Below are positions 1 to 7,974 of a stretch of DNA of 16,370 nt, in pieces. Where the stretch lies: contig DATLFQ010000032.1 of the NCBI GenBank assembly GCA_035540915.1, forward strand, positions 1 to 16,370. The letters are read 5' to 3'. The stretch comes from DATLFQ01 sp035540915 (GTDB taxonomy: Bacteria; Actinomycetota; Acidimicrobiia; Acidimicrobiales; GCA-2861595). Below the pieces are notes generated by a model. That model did no database searches, was not told where the DNA came from, and saw nothing but the letters and a program-made list of their open reading frames with translations. How positions within the stretch are numbered: the first letter of the stretch is position 1; every line of letters begins with the position of its first letter. The translations under genes and the position numbers were made by a program.

Positions 1-498
1 GGGTGGGCACCACTGGCGGGCGCTGGGGAGGACAGGCAGGTCGTAGCGGGCCCGCTGCCAGGACAAGCGGCAGCGGTCGCCGATCAGCTCGGGAGGGCGG
101 GGCAGCGCCACCACCGCGACCGACGGCCGTTCGGGCGTGACCGTCCAGTACGGCACGTCGGGGCCGGCCGAGCCGAGCAGGTCCTGGCCCTCGGGATGCA
201 GGAGCGGGCGCAGCCACCGGTCGGCGCGCCGGCGCCGCACCCGGCCCGCCGGCGTCGGCGCGGCGGCGAGCACCACGTCCTCGGGCCGGGTGGGGTCGGC
301 CGCGCTCTGGTCGGCGGCCACCTCGGCTCGCACCAGGGTGTAGGGCGCCAGGGGCTGCCCGGCCCGGGGCCATCGGGCCAGGCGCAGCGCGCCGGACGAC
401 AGGTCGATGGCCGCACACCACCGAGGGCCACCAGCGACGACGAGCAACTGCACGATGCCGCTGGCGGGGGAGGTTCGGCGGACGATGGCGGCGGCCAC
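1..498 (-). CDS. Hypothetical protein, C-terminus beyond window
   Basis: I do not recognise this family. The reading frame opens with a GTG at 498 and runs without a stop to the window edge, giving 166 codons. The frame has the balanced mix of acidic, aliphatic and aromatic residues expected of a real high-GC gene, while the other frames here are Arg/Pro/Gly-rich. The protein begins VAAAIVRRTSPASGIVQLLV. It contains one short hydrophobic strand near the start and a basic patch around residues 86-92 (GRVRRRR). No signal peptide or catalytic motif is obvious. It lies 19 bp downstream of the DUF255 gene on the same strand, so the two are probably co-transcribed. The GTG has no clear Shine-Dalgarno sequence, so the start is uncertain, and an internal GTG about 18 codons later is possible. 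Function unknown. Confidence 0.6.
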   Translation of the reverse strand, partial: MAAAIVRRTSPASGIVQLLVVAGGPRWCAAIDLSSGALRLARWPRAGQPLAPYTLVRAEVAADQSAADPTRPEDVVLAAAPTPAGRVRRRRADRWLRPLLHPEGQDLLGSAGPDVPYWTVTPERPSVAVVALPRPPELIGDRCRLSWQRARYDLPVLPSARQWCPP

Positions 499-517
499 GG
501 AACCCCATCGTGGAGCC

Positions 518-2530
518 TCAGCGGGCGCGAGTGGTGGATACCTCCAGTTGGGCCAGCAGGTCGCCGGGCGTCGAGACCGGGGCCCGGCAGGCGTGGTCCC
601 GGCACACGTAGGCCAGGCCGTCCCGGCGGCCGTCCCACAGCGGCGAGTCGTAGGGCTCGCCCCAGGCGATCACCGCGTCCGGCCGGTACGGGCCCCACAG
701 CGGCTCCACCAGGTCGGGCCGGTCGCCGACCACCACCACCTCGGTGATCCCGCCGAGCGCCATGTCCAGGGCACCCAGCAGGTGGACGAACGCGCCCGGG
801 TGGCTGGCCGCCACGGGCGCCACCAGGCCGATCACGGCCTCGGCCCGCTCGGCCAGGTCCCGGCGGCCGGTCAGCGCCGACAGCCGCAGCAGGGCCGACG
901 CGGCCACCGCGTTGGCCGATGGCGTCGCCCCGTCGAACAGGTCCTTCTGGCGCACCAGCAGCTGCTCGGCGTCCCGGCCGGTCGTGAAGAAGCCGCCCCC
1001 CTCGTCGTCGGCGAACAGGTCGACCAGCGCGTCGGCCGCGGCCACCGCCTCGGCCAGCCAGCGGGCCTGGCCGGTCGCCTCGGCCAGCCGGGTGAAGGCG
1101 TCGACCAGCCACGCGTGGTCGACGGCGTAGGCCAGGTGGCGGGCGCCGCCCGGGTGGTCGTCGGACGGTCGCTGCCACGAGCGGAGCCAGCGCCCGTCCT
1201 CTCGGCGCAGCTCGGCGGTCAGCAGCTCGGCGGTGCCGACGGCGGCGGCCAGCCAGTCGGGCCGCCGCAGGACGGCCGCCGCCTCGGCCAGCGTCGACAC
1301 GAACATGGCGTTCCACTCGGTGAGGACCTTGTCGTCGAGGCCCGGCCGCACCCGCCGCTCCCGCGCTGCGAACAGCCGGGCCCGGGCCGCCTCGACCAGG
1401 GGCGGGCGGACCAGGTCGCCGCGCACCGGGCGGTGGAGGATGTTGGCGCCCTCGAAGTTGCCGCCCCGGGTGACGCCGTACCACGACACCGCGTCCGGCC
1501 CACCCACCTCGGCCACGTCGTCCGCCGACCAGACGTAGAAGCGGCCCTCCTCCCCCTCGGAGTCGGCGTCCTCGGCGGAGTACAGACCGCCCTCGGGGGA
1601 GCGGAGGTCTCGCAGCACGTAGCCGACGATCTCCTCGACGACCTGGCGGAACCGCACCTCGCCGGTCACCTGCCAGGCGTGGAGGAACGACCGGGCCAGG
1701 CCGGCCTGGTCGTAGAGCATCTTCTCGAAGTGGGGCACCATCCAGAACGTGTCGACCGAGTAGCGGGAGAAGCCCCCGCCCAAGTGGTCGTAGATGCCGC
1801 CGGACGCCATGGCGTCGAGCGTGGTGACCACCATGTCGAGGTCGGCCCGGTCGCCGTGGCGGGCGAAGGCGCGCAGCAGCAGCTCCAGGTTGGCCGGGCT
1901 GGGGAACTTGGGCGCCCGGCCGAAGCCGCCCCACTCGGCGTCGAAGCTGCGCCGCAGGCTCTCGACGCCGGCCGCGACCAGCTCGGGCCCGGGACCCGCG
2001 CCCCCGCCCGCCGAGCCGGTCCCGGGCAGGAAGCTGCGGGCCCGCAGCGCCTCTGACAGATGGTCGGCGGCCCCCAGCAGCTCCTCCCGCCGATCCCGCC
2101 AGGCGGCCCGAACTGCCGCCAGCAGGTCCAGGAAGCCCGGTCGGCCGAGCCCGGTGCGCTTTGGATAGTAGGTGCCGCCGTGGAAGGGCCGGCCGTCGGG
2201 GGTCATGAACACCGTCATGGGCCAGCCGCCCTGGCCGGTCATGGCCTGGACCGCCTCCATGTACACCGCGTCCACGTCGGGGCGCTCCTCGCGGTCGACC
2301 TTCACGCAGACGAACCCGTCGTTCATCGCCGCCGCCACCTCGTCGTCCTCGAAGGACTCGTGGGCCATGACGTGGCACCAGTGGCACGCCGAGTAACCCA
2401 CCGAGAGCAGGATCGGCCGATCCTCGGCCCGGGCCCGGGCGAAGGCCTCCTCACCCCAGGGGTACCAGTCCACCGGGTTGTCCCGGTGCTGGCGGAGGTA
2501 GGGGCTGGTCTCGTCGGCCAGGTGGTTCAT
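518..2530 (-). CDS. DUF255 thioredoxin-fold protein (YyaL/SPATA20 family)
   Basis: This 670-residue cytosolic protein has the full length of the DUF255 (COG1331) family, related to Bacillus YyaL and human SPATA20. Residues 1-110 form the thioredoxin-like domain. They include the family opening LADETSPYLRQHRDNPVDW, a redox-type C49-H-W-C52 motif, and the cis-Pro-like GGWPMTVF at about 102-109. The remaining roughly 500 residues resemble the family's alpha/alpha-barrel (six-hairpin glycosidase-like) region, with recognisable stretches such as GGIYDHLGGGFSRYSVD, PHFEKMLYDQA and YSAEDADSEGEEG. The biochemical role of the family is not established, so both disulfide exchange and a sugar-related activity remain possibilities. 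The ATG at 2530 directly begins the conserved N-terminus, so the start is secure. There is no good ribosome-binding site. A TACTGT hexamer six bases upstream suggests a leaderless transcript. Confidence 0.93.
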   Translation of the reverse strand: MNHLADETSPYLRQHRDNPVDWYPWGEEAFARARAEDRPILLSVGYSACHWCHVMAHESFEDDEVAAAMNDGFVCVKVDREERPDVDAVYMEAVQAMTGQGGWPMTVFMTPDGRPFHGGTYYPKRTGLGRPGFLDLLAAVRAAWRDRREELLGAADHLSEALRARSFLPGTGSAGGGAGPGPELVAAGVESLRRSFDAEWGGFGRAPKFPSPANLELLLRAFARHGDRADLDMVVTTLDAMASGGIYDHLGGGFSRYSVDTFWMVPHFEKMLYDQAGLARSFLHAWQVTGEVRFRQVVEEIVGYVLRDLRSPEGGLYSAEDADSEGEEGRFYVWSADDVAEVGGPDAVSWYGVTRGGNFEGANILHRPVRGDLVRPPLVEAARARLFAARERRVRPGLDDKVLTEWNAMFVSTLAEAAAVLRRPDWLAAAVGTAELLTAELRREDGRWLRSWQRPSDDHPGGARHLAYAVDHAWLVDAFTRLAEATGQARWLAEAVAAADALVDLFADDEGGGFFTTGRDAEQLLVRQKDLFDGATPSANAVAASALLRLSALTGRRDLAERAEAVIGLVAPVAASHPGAFVHLLGALDMALGGITEVVVVGDRPDLVEPLWGPYRPDAVIAWGEPYDSPLWDGRRDGLAYVCRDHACRAPVSTPGDLLAQLEVSTTRAR

Positions 2531-2536
2531 CCTGCG

Positions 2537-2542
2537 ACAGTA
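2537..2542 (-). promoter_or_regulatory. Candidate -10 element for the DUF255 gene (leaderless)
   Basis: On the minus strand TACTGT matches the actinobacterial TANNNT -10 pattern and ends six bases before the ATG at 2530. Transcription would therefore start at or next to the start codon. No convincing -35 hexamer is visible. This is a pattern match only. Confidence 0.35.
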
Positions 2543-2607
2543 GGTGGCCCTCCCGTGCCCTCCGATCAGTGGCAGTGGTCGGTGGAGAGTGGGTGGCAGA
2601 GGTCACG

Positions 2608-4119
2608 TTGACGACCGCCGGGCTTCCCGGCGTGGCAGCATCCCCGATCGTGCCCCACCGCCTCCCAAGCTCCGCCATCGCGCTCGCCACCGGCCTCGCC
2701 ACCGCCGCCACCGCCGCCGTCGCCCCGGCAGCCGTCGCCCAGACCGCGCCGGTCCCCCCGACCGACCAGGCCGTCGTGGCCGTCGGGTCCGCGCCGGCGC
2801 TGGGAGGGCCGCCGGCGGGCGACCGGTCCGCGGTGGTGGCGCTGGCGGCCACCCCGACCGGCGGCGGGTACTGGGTGGTCCAGGCCGACGGCGCAGTGAC
2901 GGCCGCGGGCGACGCCCTCTTCGCCGGTTCGGCCGCCGGGCTCCGGCTGCGCCGCCCGGTCGTGGCCGCCGCGGCGACGTCCACCGGGGCGGGCTACTGG
3001 CTGGCCGCCTCCGACGGCGGCGTGTTCTCCTTCGGCGACGCCGTGTTCGCCGGGTCGACCGGGGCGCTTTCCCTCAACCAGCCCGTGGTGGGCATGGCGG
3101 CCAACCCGGCGGGCACGGGGTACTGGCTGGTCGCCCGGGACGGCGGCGTGTTCGCCTTCGGCGAGGCGCGTTTCCTCGGGTCGATGGGCGGCACCCGCCT
3201 CAACCAGCCCGTGGTGGCCATGGCCGCCACGCCGACCGGTCTCGGCTACTGGCTCGTCGCCGCCGACGGCGGTGTTTTCTCCTTCGGCGACGCCGTGTAC
3301 CACGGCGGGATGGGCGCCACCCGCCTGGCCCGGCCGGTGGTCGCCATGGCCGCCAGCTCGACGGGCCAGGGCTACTGGCTGGCGGCGGCCGATGGCGGCG
3401 TGTTCGCCTTCGGCGACGCCGCCTTCGCCGGCGCCGGCACCGCCGCCGTGGGGGCCGGGCGCGAGGTGGCCGCCATCGCCGCCCTCCCGGCGGCCACCGA
3501 CCGCCCGGCCGGGTACTGGCTGGCCACCAGCAGCCGGGTGGTGGCCTCGGGCGCCATCGGCCCGGGCGTCGAGGGCATCCAGCGCAGGCTGCTCGAGCTG
3601 GGCTACTGGGGGCCGGTGGACGGGCGTTTCGGCCCGCTGACCCTGCAGCAGGTGTACGCCTTCCAGAAGGCCAACAACCTGCCCCGGGACGGCCGGCTCA
3701 GCCCCGAGGAGGTGGCGCTGCTGGCGAGGGCCGACCGCCCGCAGCCGCGCAGCACCGCCGGCTACGTGGTCGAGGTCGACAAAACCCGCCAGCTGCTCAT
3801 CGTCGCCCGTGACGGCCGGGCCGAGTTGGTCTTCAACACCTCGACCGGCAACGGCGCCCGCTATGCCCCCGGAGCAGTTGCGGTCACGCCGGAGGGCCGG
3901 TTCCGGGTCCAGCGCCACATCAACGGCCTGCGCATCTCGGCCCTCGGCGCGCTGTTCCGGCCCAAGTACTTCACCGGCGGCTACGCCGTGCACGGGTCGC
4001 CCAGCATCCCGCCCTTCCCGGCCTCCCACGGATGCGTCCGGGTGAGCAACGCCGCCATCGACCACATCTGGGCCAACCGGTTGATGGAGATCGGCACCGA
4101 GGTCTGGGTGTACTCATAG
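2608..4119 (+). CDS. Secreted L,D-transpeptidase with 42-residue repeats and peptidoglycan-binding domain
   Basis: Probable peptidoglycan-crosslinking enzyme acting outside the membrane. From a TTG start (AGAGG lies five bases upstream) it is 503 residues. Order of parts: signal peptide about residues 1-47 with an Ala-rich core; a repeat array at about 87-310 (period 42, GYWL-DGGVFSFGDA type); a PG_binding_1 domain at about 320-373 (IQRRLLELGYWGPVDGRFG, then FQKANNL); and a YkuD L,D-transpeptidase domain at about 385-503. The catalytic signature is present: H462 in VHGSPS, then S473-H-G-C476 followed by VRVSN, with C476 the expected nucleophile. Alternative in-frame starts are GTG 2569 and GTG 2650; all would keep the signal peptide core. 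It is divergent from the DUF255 gene and convergent with the ABC transporter. The function of the repeats is unknown; they look like beta-propeller blades or extracellular binding repeats. Confidence 0.9.
   Translation: MTTAGLPGVAASPIVPHRLPSSAIALATGLATAATAAVAPAAVAQTAPVPPTDQAVVAVGSAPALGGPPAGDRSAVVALAATPTGGGYWVVQADGAVTAAGDALFAGSAAGLRLRRPVVAAAATSTGAGYWLAASDGGVFSFGDAVFAGSTGALSLNQPVVGMAANPAGTGYWLVARDGGVFAFGEARFLGSMGGTRLNQPVVAMAATPTGLGYWLVAADGGVFSFGDAVYHGGMGATRLARPVVAMAASSTGQGYWLAAADGGVFAFGDAAFAGAGTAAVGAGREVAAIAALPAATDRPAGYWLATSSRVVASGAIGPGVEGIQRRLLELGYWGPVDGRFGPLTLQQVYAFQKANNLPRDGRLSPEEVALLARADRPQPRSTAGYVVEVDKTRQLLIVARDGRAELVFNTSTGNGARYAPGAVAVTPEGRFRVQRHINGLRISALGALFRPKYFTGGYAVHGSPSIPPFPASHGCVRVSNAAIDHIWANRLMEIGTEVWVYS
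2866..3525 (+). repeat. Tandem 126-bp (42-residue) coding repeats
   Basis: The GYW(L/V) unit starts at 2866, 2992, 3118, 3244 and 3370, exactly 126 bp apart. A sixth, degenerate copy begins at 3511 after a 15-bp longer fifth unit. The consensus is roughly GYWL-AADGGVFSFGDA, a variable segment such as FAGSTG, then PVVAMAA-PTG. The middle three units are the most alike (LNQPVV is shared by two), suggesting duplication within the gene. The first unit is the most divergent among the regular copies. Confidence 0.9.
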
Positions 4120-4201
4120 TTGCAGGGATGCCCGGAGCCTCTCCTCCGACGGGGGTCCGGGGGGCGCAGCCCGCCGGACACCGGCCGCCGAGCCGGCCAG
4201 G

Positions 4202-4230
4202 CCGTCGCCGAAGCTCTGCTTCGGCGACGG
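4202..4230. terminator. Bidirectional hairpin terminator between convergent genes
   Basis: A perfect 13-bp inverted repeat (CCGTCGCCGAAGC and its complement) flanks a 3-base TCT loop. It ends three bases before the stop of the ABC transporter gene and lies 82 bases past the transpeptidase stop. No T-run follows on either strand, which is common for actinobacterial hairpins. The rest of the 114-base gap (4120-4233) shows no gene. Confidence 0.75.
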
Positions 4231-4233
4231 GGA

Positions 4234-6030
4234 TCACACCCGGGCGATGTCGTACTCCTTGAGCTTTGCCTTGTTGGCGGTGGTGGGCGCCTGGAGGGCG
4301 AGCAGCTCGGCGTAGATCCCGTCGCCGGTGGCCAGCTCGGCCGGCGAGCCCATCTCGGCCACGCCGCCCTGGCGGATGCCGACGATCATGTCGACGTTCT
4401 GGATGGTCGACAGGCGGTGGGCGATGATCAGCGTGGTCCGCCCCCGCATCAGGCGCTCCAGGGCGCCCTGCACCTCCCGCTCGGCCTTGCTGTCGAGCGA
4501 GCTGGTGGCCTCGTCGAGGATGAGGATGGGGGGGTCCTTCATCAGCGCCCGGGCGATGGCGATGCGCTGCTTCTGGCCCCCCGACAGCTTCACGCCCCGC
4601 TCCCCGATCTGGGTCTGGTAGCCGTCGGGAAGGCGCTCGACGAAGTCGTGCGCGTTGGCGGCGCGCGCCGCCGCCTGGACCTGCTCGGTCGTGAACTCGG
4701 CGCGCCCGTAGGCGATGTTGTCCGTCACCGTCCCCGAGAACAGCGCCGGCTCCTGGAACACCACGCCGATGGCCCGCCGCAGCGACGCCTGGGTGACGCT
4801 GGCGATGTCGGTCCCGTCGATCGTGATGACGCCGGCGGAGGGCTCGTAGAAGCGCAGCAGCAGGTTGGCGATGGTGGTCTTGCCCTCGCCGCTCTCGCCG
4901 ACCAGGGCCAGCCTGGTCCCCGGCTCCAGGGCGAAGCTCACTCCGGTCAGCACGGGCTGGCCGCCCTGGTAGGCGAAGGACACGTCGCGGTACTCGACCC
5001 GGCCGGCGGTGACCTCCAGCTCGCCGGCACCCGGGGCATCGGTGACGGTCGGGGCCAGGTCCATGACCGAGAGGTAGTCCTTGCTGTCGGCCGCCGCCCG
5101 CTGGATCTGGTCGACGATGAACGAGGACGCGAACAGGGGGAACTGGGCCTGCAGCGAGAGCTGGAGCATCAGCACGACGGTGCCGATGGAGCTCTCGAGG
5201 GGGCCGAACGAGCCGCGCAGCGCCTGCCAGATGATGGTGGCGTAGATGGCGAAGAAGATGATGTTGAGGCTGAGGCCCCGGTAGACGTCGTAGCGGTGCC
5301 ACTCCCTGGACTGCACCCGGGTCTGGGCCTCGATGGAAGTGCGGGCGCCGGCGAAGATGCGCCGCTCGGCCGCCTCGTGGACGAACGACTTGACCACCCG
5401 CATGTTGCCGATGGCCTCGACGAAGCGCCCGTTGGCGTAGTCCATCTCGGTGTTGATGCCGATCTGCTTGGCCTGCCAGCGGCGGCTGGTCAAGGTGGTC
5501 AGCCAGATGTAGAGCGGGAACAGGGCCGCCAGCAAGAGGGCGACGATCGGCGAGTACCGGGCCAGGATCACCAGGGTGAAGGCGCTGGACAGGAAGAAGC
5601 CGATGAAGTTGTTGGCCAGGGCCTGGATGAGGTCGGAGATCCCGGCGATGCTGCGGTCGAGCCGGCTGGTGATCCGGCCGGTCAGCTCGTTGTCGTAGAA
5701 CTCCAGCGGGAGCTCCATGAGGTGGTCGTAGTAGCGCTGGCTGAGCAGCGTGCGCAGCTTGGCCCCCAGGATGTCGCCGATGTGCCCCTGGATGTTCGAG
5801 ATGATCGAGATGAGGATGCCGGCGGCGAAGAGCAGCGAGAGCAGCAGGGCGAAGCGGCTGGTCTCGACCGTCTGGCCGGCACCACGCTGCACCACCGCGT
5901 CGACCAGGTACTTGAGCAGGAACGGGTTCGCCTGGTTCAGCAGTGCCACGACGACCACGAACACGCCGGTGGCGACGTAGTAGCGCTTGAGCTCCCAGGA
6001 GTAGCGGATGATCTTCAGCAGGTCCCGCAC
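4234..6030 (-). CDS. ABC exporter half-transporter (membrane domain fused to ATPase)
   Basis: A 598-residue type IV (MsbA/multidrug-type) exporter subunit that would work as a homodimer or heterodimer in the cytoplasmic membrane. Residues about 1-310 form the six-helix membrane domain, with hydrophobic segments at about 18-32, 60-80, 140-157, 160-180, 255-271 and 282-305, and the family stretch LPLEFYDNELTGRITSRLD at 107-125. The ATPase domain is complete: Walker A GESGEGKTT (378-386), Q-loop Q426, signature LSGGQ (482-486), Walker B ILILD then E507, and switch His538 in AHRLST. The GTG at 6030 was chosen because the upstream extension is Arg/Pro-rich and overlaps menE. It lies 26 bp after menE in the same direction, with no separate promoter evident. 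The substrate cannot be told from sequence; no partner half-transporter is adjacent. Confidence 0.93.
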   Translation of the reverse strand: MRDLLKIIRYSWELKRYYVATGVFVVVVALLNQANPFLLKYLVDAVVQRGAGQTVETSRFALLLSLLFAAGILISIISNIQGHIGDILGAKLRTLLSQRYYDHLMELPLEFYDNELTGRITSRLDRSIAGISDLIQALANNFIGFFLSSAFTLVILARYSPIVALLLAALFPLYIWLTTLTSRRWQAKQIGINTEMDYANGRFVEAIGNMRVVKSFVHEAAERRIFAGARTSIEAQTRVQSREWHRYDVYRGLSLNIIFFAIYATIIWQALRGSFGPLESSIGTVVLMLQLSLQAQFPLFASSFIVDQIQRAAADSKDYLSVMDLAPTVTDAPGAGELEVTAGRVEYRDVSFAYQGGQPVLTGVSFALEPGTRLALVGESGEGKTTIANLLLRFYEPSAGVITIDGTDIASVTQASLRRAIGVVFQEPALFSGTVTDNIAYGRAEFTTEQVQAAARAANAHDFVERLPDGYQTQIGERGVKLSGGQKQRIAIARALMKDPPILILDEATSSLDSKAEREVQGALERLMRGRTTLIIAHRLSTIQNVDMIVGIRQGGVAEMGSPAELATGDGIYAELLALQAPTTANKAKLKEYDIARV

Positions 6031-6056
6031 CGTGGCGAATCTAGGGGGCGCCCCCG

Positions 6057-7109
6057 CTAAGGGCGCCGCAGTTTGCCGGCGGCGGTCCGGTCCAGCGAGG
6101 CGACCAGCTCGAGCGCGCGGGGCGCGCACCACACCGGCAGGCGGTCCTTGGCCCAGGCCCGCAGGGCCTCCAGGCTGGGCGGTGCGGCGGCGTCGGCCGG
6201 CACCACCACGGCCACCACCCGCTGGCCCCACTCGGGATCGGGGCGGCCGACGACGGCGGCGTCGGCCACGCCCGGGTGGGCCCGCAGGTGCGGCTCCACC
6301 TGGGCCGGCCACACCTTCTCACCGCCGGTGACGATGGCGTCGTCCCGCCGCCCGAGGACGGTGACCCGCCCGTCCACCACCGTCCCCTCGTCCCCGGTGG
6401 CCAGCCAGCCGCCGACGTCGACCGGGGACGTGCCGTCCCGGTAGCCGCGTAGGAGCGTCGGCCCCCGCACCAGGAGCTGGCCCTCGGCGTCGGCGCGCAC
6501 CTCCACGCCGTCGAGTGGGACGCCGTCGTACACCACCCCGCCGCCGGTCTCGGTCAGCCCGTAGGTGTGGACGACGTTCGGCGGCCGCTCCCTCCAGTCG
6601 GCCGACCCGCCGACCAGCACCGCCCGGAAGCGGTCCACATCGAGGCGGTCCAGCTGGGTGGGGACCAGCGACACCAGCGTGGCGGCCGGGTCGGCGGGGT
6701 CGAAGCCGACCGGCGTGCCGGTCAGCACGGCCCGCACCACCACGCCGAGGCCGCCCAGGTGGGCGAGTGGCAGGCAGGCCAGCCAGCGGTCGGCGGCGGG
6801 GTCGACGGCCAACCGGGCGGAGGCGGCGCGGGCGTGGGCCGACACCGCGTCATGGCTCAGGACGACGCCCTTGGGGACGCCGGTGGTGCCGCCGGTGGCG
6901 ACCACCAGCGCGTCGCCCTCCTCGACGGCGTCGCCGGGCCGGAGCGCGGCCTGCAGGGCACGGCGGGCCGGTGCCGGCAGCCGCGGGTCGATCGGCGCCA
7001 CGGCGTCGCCGGCGTCCCATGCCCGGCGCAGTGCCTCGAGGAACGCCGGGCCGGCCACCGCGTCGACGGCCACCAGCGAGGGCACCCCGGGTAGCGTACG
7101 CAGCGCCAT
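6057..7109 (-). CDS. menE: o-Succinylbenzoate-CoA ligase (MenE)
   Basis: A 350-residue member of the ANL adenylate-forming family. In menaquinone synthesis it would activate o-succinylbenzoate with ATP and CoA. Visible motifs are the phosphate loop TGGTTGVPKG at 72-81, HTYGLTETGGG, WLATGDEGTV, GRRDDAIVTGGEKVWP (hinge region) and the C-terminal catalytic lysine K346 in AAGKLRRP. It is short because the N-terminal subdomain is reduced, as in other actinobacterial MenE proteins. The assignment as MenE rather than another acyl-CoA ligase rests partly on the surrounding menB, menA, menD and menH. The ATG at 7109 overlaps the menB ATG on the other strand within a single CATG. An upstream in-frame GTG at 7169 would add 20 low-complexity residues and lie inside menB. 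It probably forms an operon with the ABC exporter downstream. Confidence 0.88.
   Translation of the reverse strand: MALRTLPGVPSLVAVDAVAGPAFLEALRRAWDAGDAVAPIDPRLPAPARRALQAALRPGDAVEEGDALVVATGGTTGVPKGVVLSHDAVSAHARAASARLAVDPAADRWLACLPLAHLGGLGVVVRAVLTGTPVGFDPADPAATLVSLVPTQLDRLDVDRFRAVLVGGSADWRERPPNVVHTYGLTETGGGVVYDGVPLDGVEVRADAEGQLLVRGPTLLRGYRDGTSPVDVGGWLATGDEGTVVDGRVTVLGRRDDAIVTGGEKVWPAQVEPHLRAHPGVADAAVVGRPDPEWGQRVVAVVVPADAAAPPSLEALRAWAKDRLPVWCAPRALELVASLDRTAAGKLRRP
7092..7097 (+). promoter_or_regulatory. Candidate -10 element for menB
   Basis: TAGCGT fits TANNNT and ends ten bases before the menB ATG at 7108, implying a leader of only a few bases. It lies inside the first codons of menE on the other strand. 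No -35 is obvious and no Shine-Dalgarno sequence precedes the ATG. Confidence 0.25.
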
Positions 7110-7974
7110 GCCCGTCGACCCGGAGCCCACCGAGGCCCCGCCCGTTCCCGCCTGGGCGCCGGCCGGCACCTACGGCGACATCCGCTACGAGACGGCCGAG
7201 GGGATGGCGAAGATCACCATCTGCCGGCCGGAGGTCCGCAACGCCTTCCGGCCCCGGACCATCGGCGAGCTGGCCGACGCCTTCCGCCGGGCCCAGGACG
7301 ACCCCGAGGTGGGCGTGGTGATCCTCACCGGCGAGGGCCCGCTGGCCTTCTGCTCGGGCGGCGACCAGAAGGTGCGGGGCGACGACGGCTACCTGGGCGA
7401 CGACGCGGTGGCCGAGCGGGGGATCGGGCGGCTGAACGTCCTGGACCTGCAGGTCCAGATCCGACGCTGCCCCAAGCCGGTGGTGGCCATGGTGGCGGGC
7501 TACGCCATCGGCGGCGGCCACGTCCTGCACGTGGTGTGCGACCTCACCATCGCCGCCGACAACGCCCGGTTCGGCCAGACAGGGCCCAAGGTGGGCTCGT
7601 TCGACGGCGGCTACGGGGCCGGCCTGCTGGCCCGGTCGGTGGGCCAGAAGAAAGCCCGGGAGATCTGGTTCCTGTGCCGGCAGTACGACGCGCAGCAGGC
7701 GCTGGACATGGGCCTGGTCAACACCGTGGTCCCCCTCGACCAGCTGGAGGTCGAGACCGTCCGCTGGTGCCGGGAGATGCTGGCCCTGTCGCCGCTCGCG
7801 CTGCGGCTGCTCAAGGCGTCGCTCAACGCGGCCGACGACGGGCTGGCCGGCATCCAGCAGCTGGCCGGCGACGCGACCCTGCTCTTCTACATGAGCGAGG
7901 AGGCCCAGGAGGGCCGGGACGCCTACGTCCAGAAGCGCCGCCCCGACTTCGGCCGCTTCCCCCGCCGCCCGTGA
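7108..7974 (+). CDS. menB: 1,4-Dihydroxy-2-naphthoyl-CoA synthase (MenB)
   Basis: A 288-residue crotonase-fold enzyme that closes the second ring, converting o-succinylbenzoyl-CoA to 1,4-dihydroxy-2-naphthoyl-CoA. The family signatures are nearly textbook: RPEVRNAFRP (40-49), the oxyanion-hole segment FCSGGDQKVRGDDGY (81-95), VAGYAIGGGHVLHVVCDLTI, QTGPKVGSFDGGYG (157-170) with the conserved D166, WFLCRQYDAQQALDMGLVNTVVP, and the C-terminal FYMSEEAQEGRDAY plus KRRPDF. Gly159 in QTGPK is the residue seen in bicarbonate-dependent MenB such as that of E. coli. Mycobacterium has Asp there. The gene overlaps menA by four bases (GTGA), which suggests translational coupling. The start ATG shares its AT with the oppositely oriented menE start. 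Confidence 0.97.
   Translation: MPVDPEPTEAPPVPAWAPAGTYGDIRYETAEGMAKITICRPEVRNAFRPRTIGELADAFRRAQDDPEVGVVILTGEGPLAFCSGGDQKVRGDDGYLGDDAVAERGIGRLNVLDLQVQIRRCPKPVVAMVAGYAIGGGHVLHVVCDLTIAADNARFGQTGPKVGSFDGGYGAGLLARSVGQKKAREIWFLCRQYDAQQALDMGLVNTVVPLDQLEVETVRWCREMLALSPLALRLLKASLNAADDGLAGIQQLAGDATLLFYMSEEAQEGRDAYVQKRRPDFGRFPRRP

Noticed and set aside
1..508. ATG at 508 on the minus strand as start of the left-edge gene
   Set aside because: That frame yields an Arg/Pro-rich protein; the GTG frame at 498 has normal composition.
84..2387. Minus-strand open frame overlapping the DUF255 gene and the left-edge gene
   Set aside because: Shadow frame in the same region as a full-length conserved protein; Arg/Pro/Gly-rich with no motif.
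2866..3525. Regular 126-bp spacing considered as a CRISPR or DNA satellite
   Set aside because: The periodicity is that of an in-frame protein repeat with conserved residues and no spacer/repeat distinction.
4120..6060. Plus-strand open frame opposite the ABC transporter
   Set aside because: Antisense to a complete ABC exporter; no recognisable domain and skewed composition.
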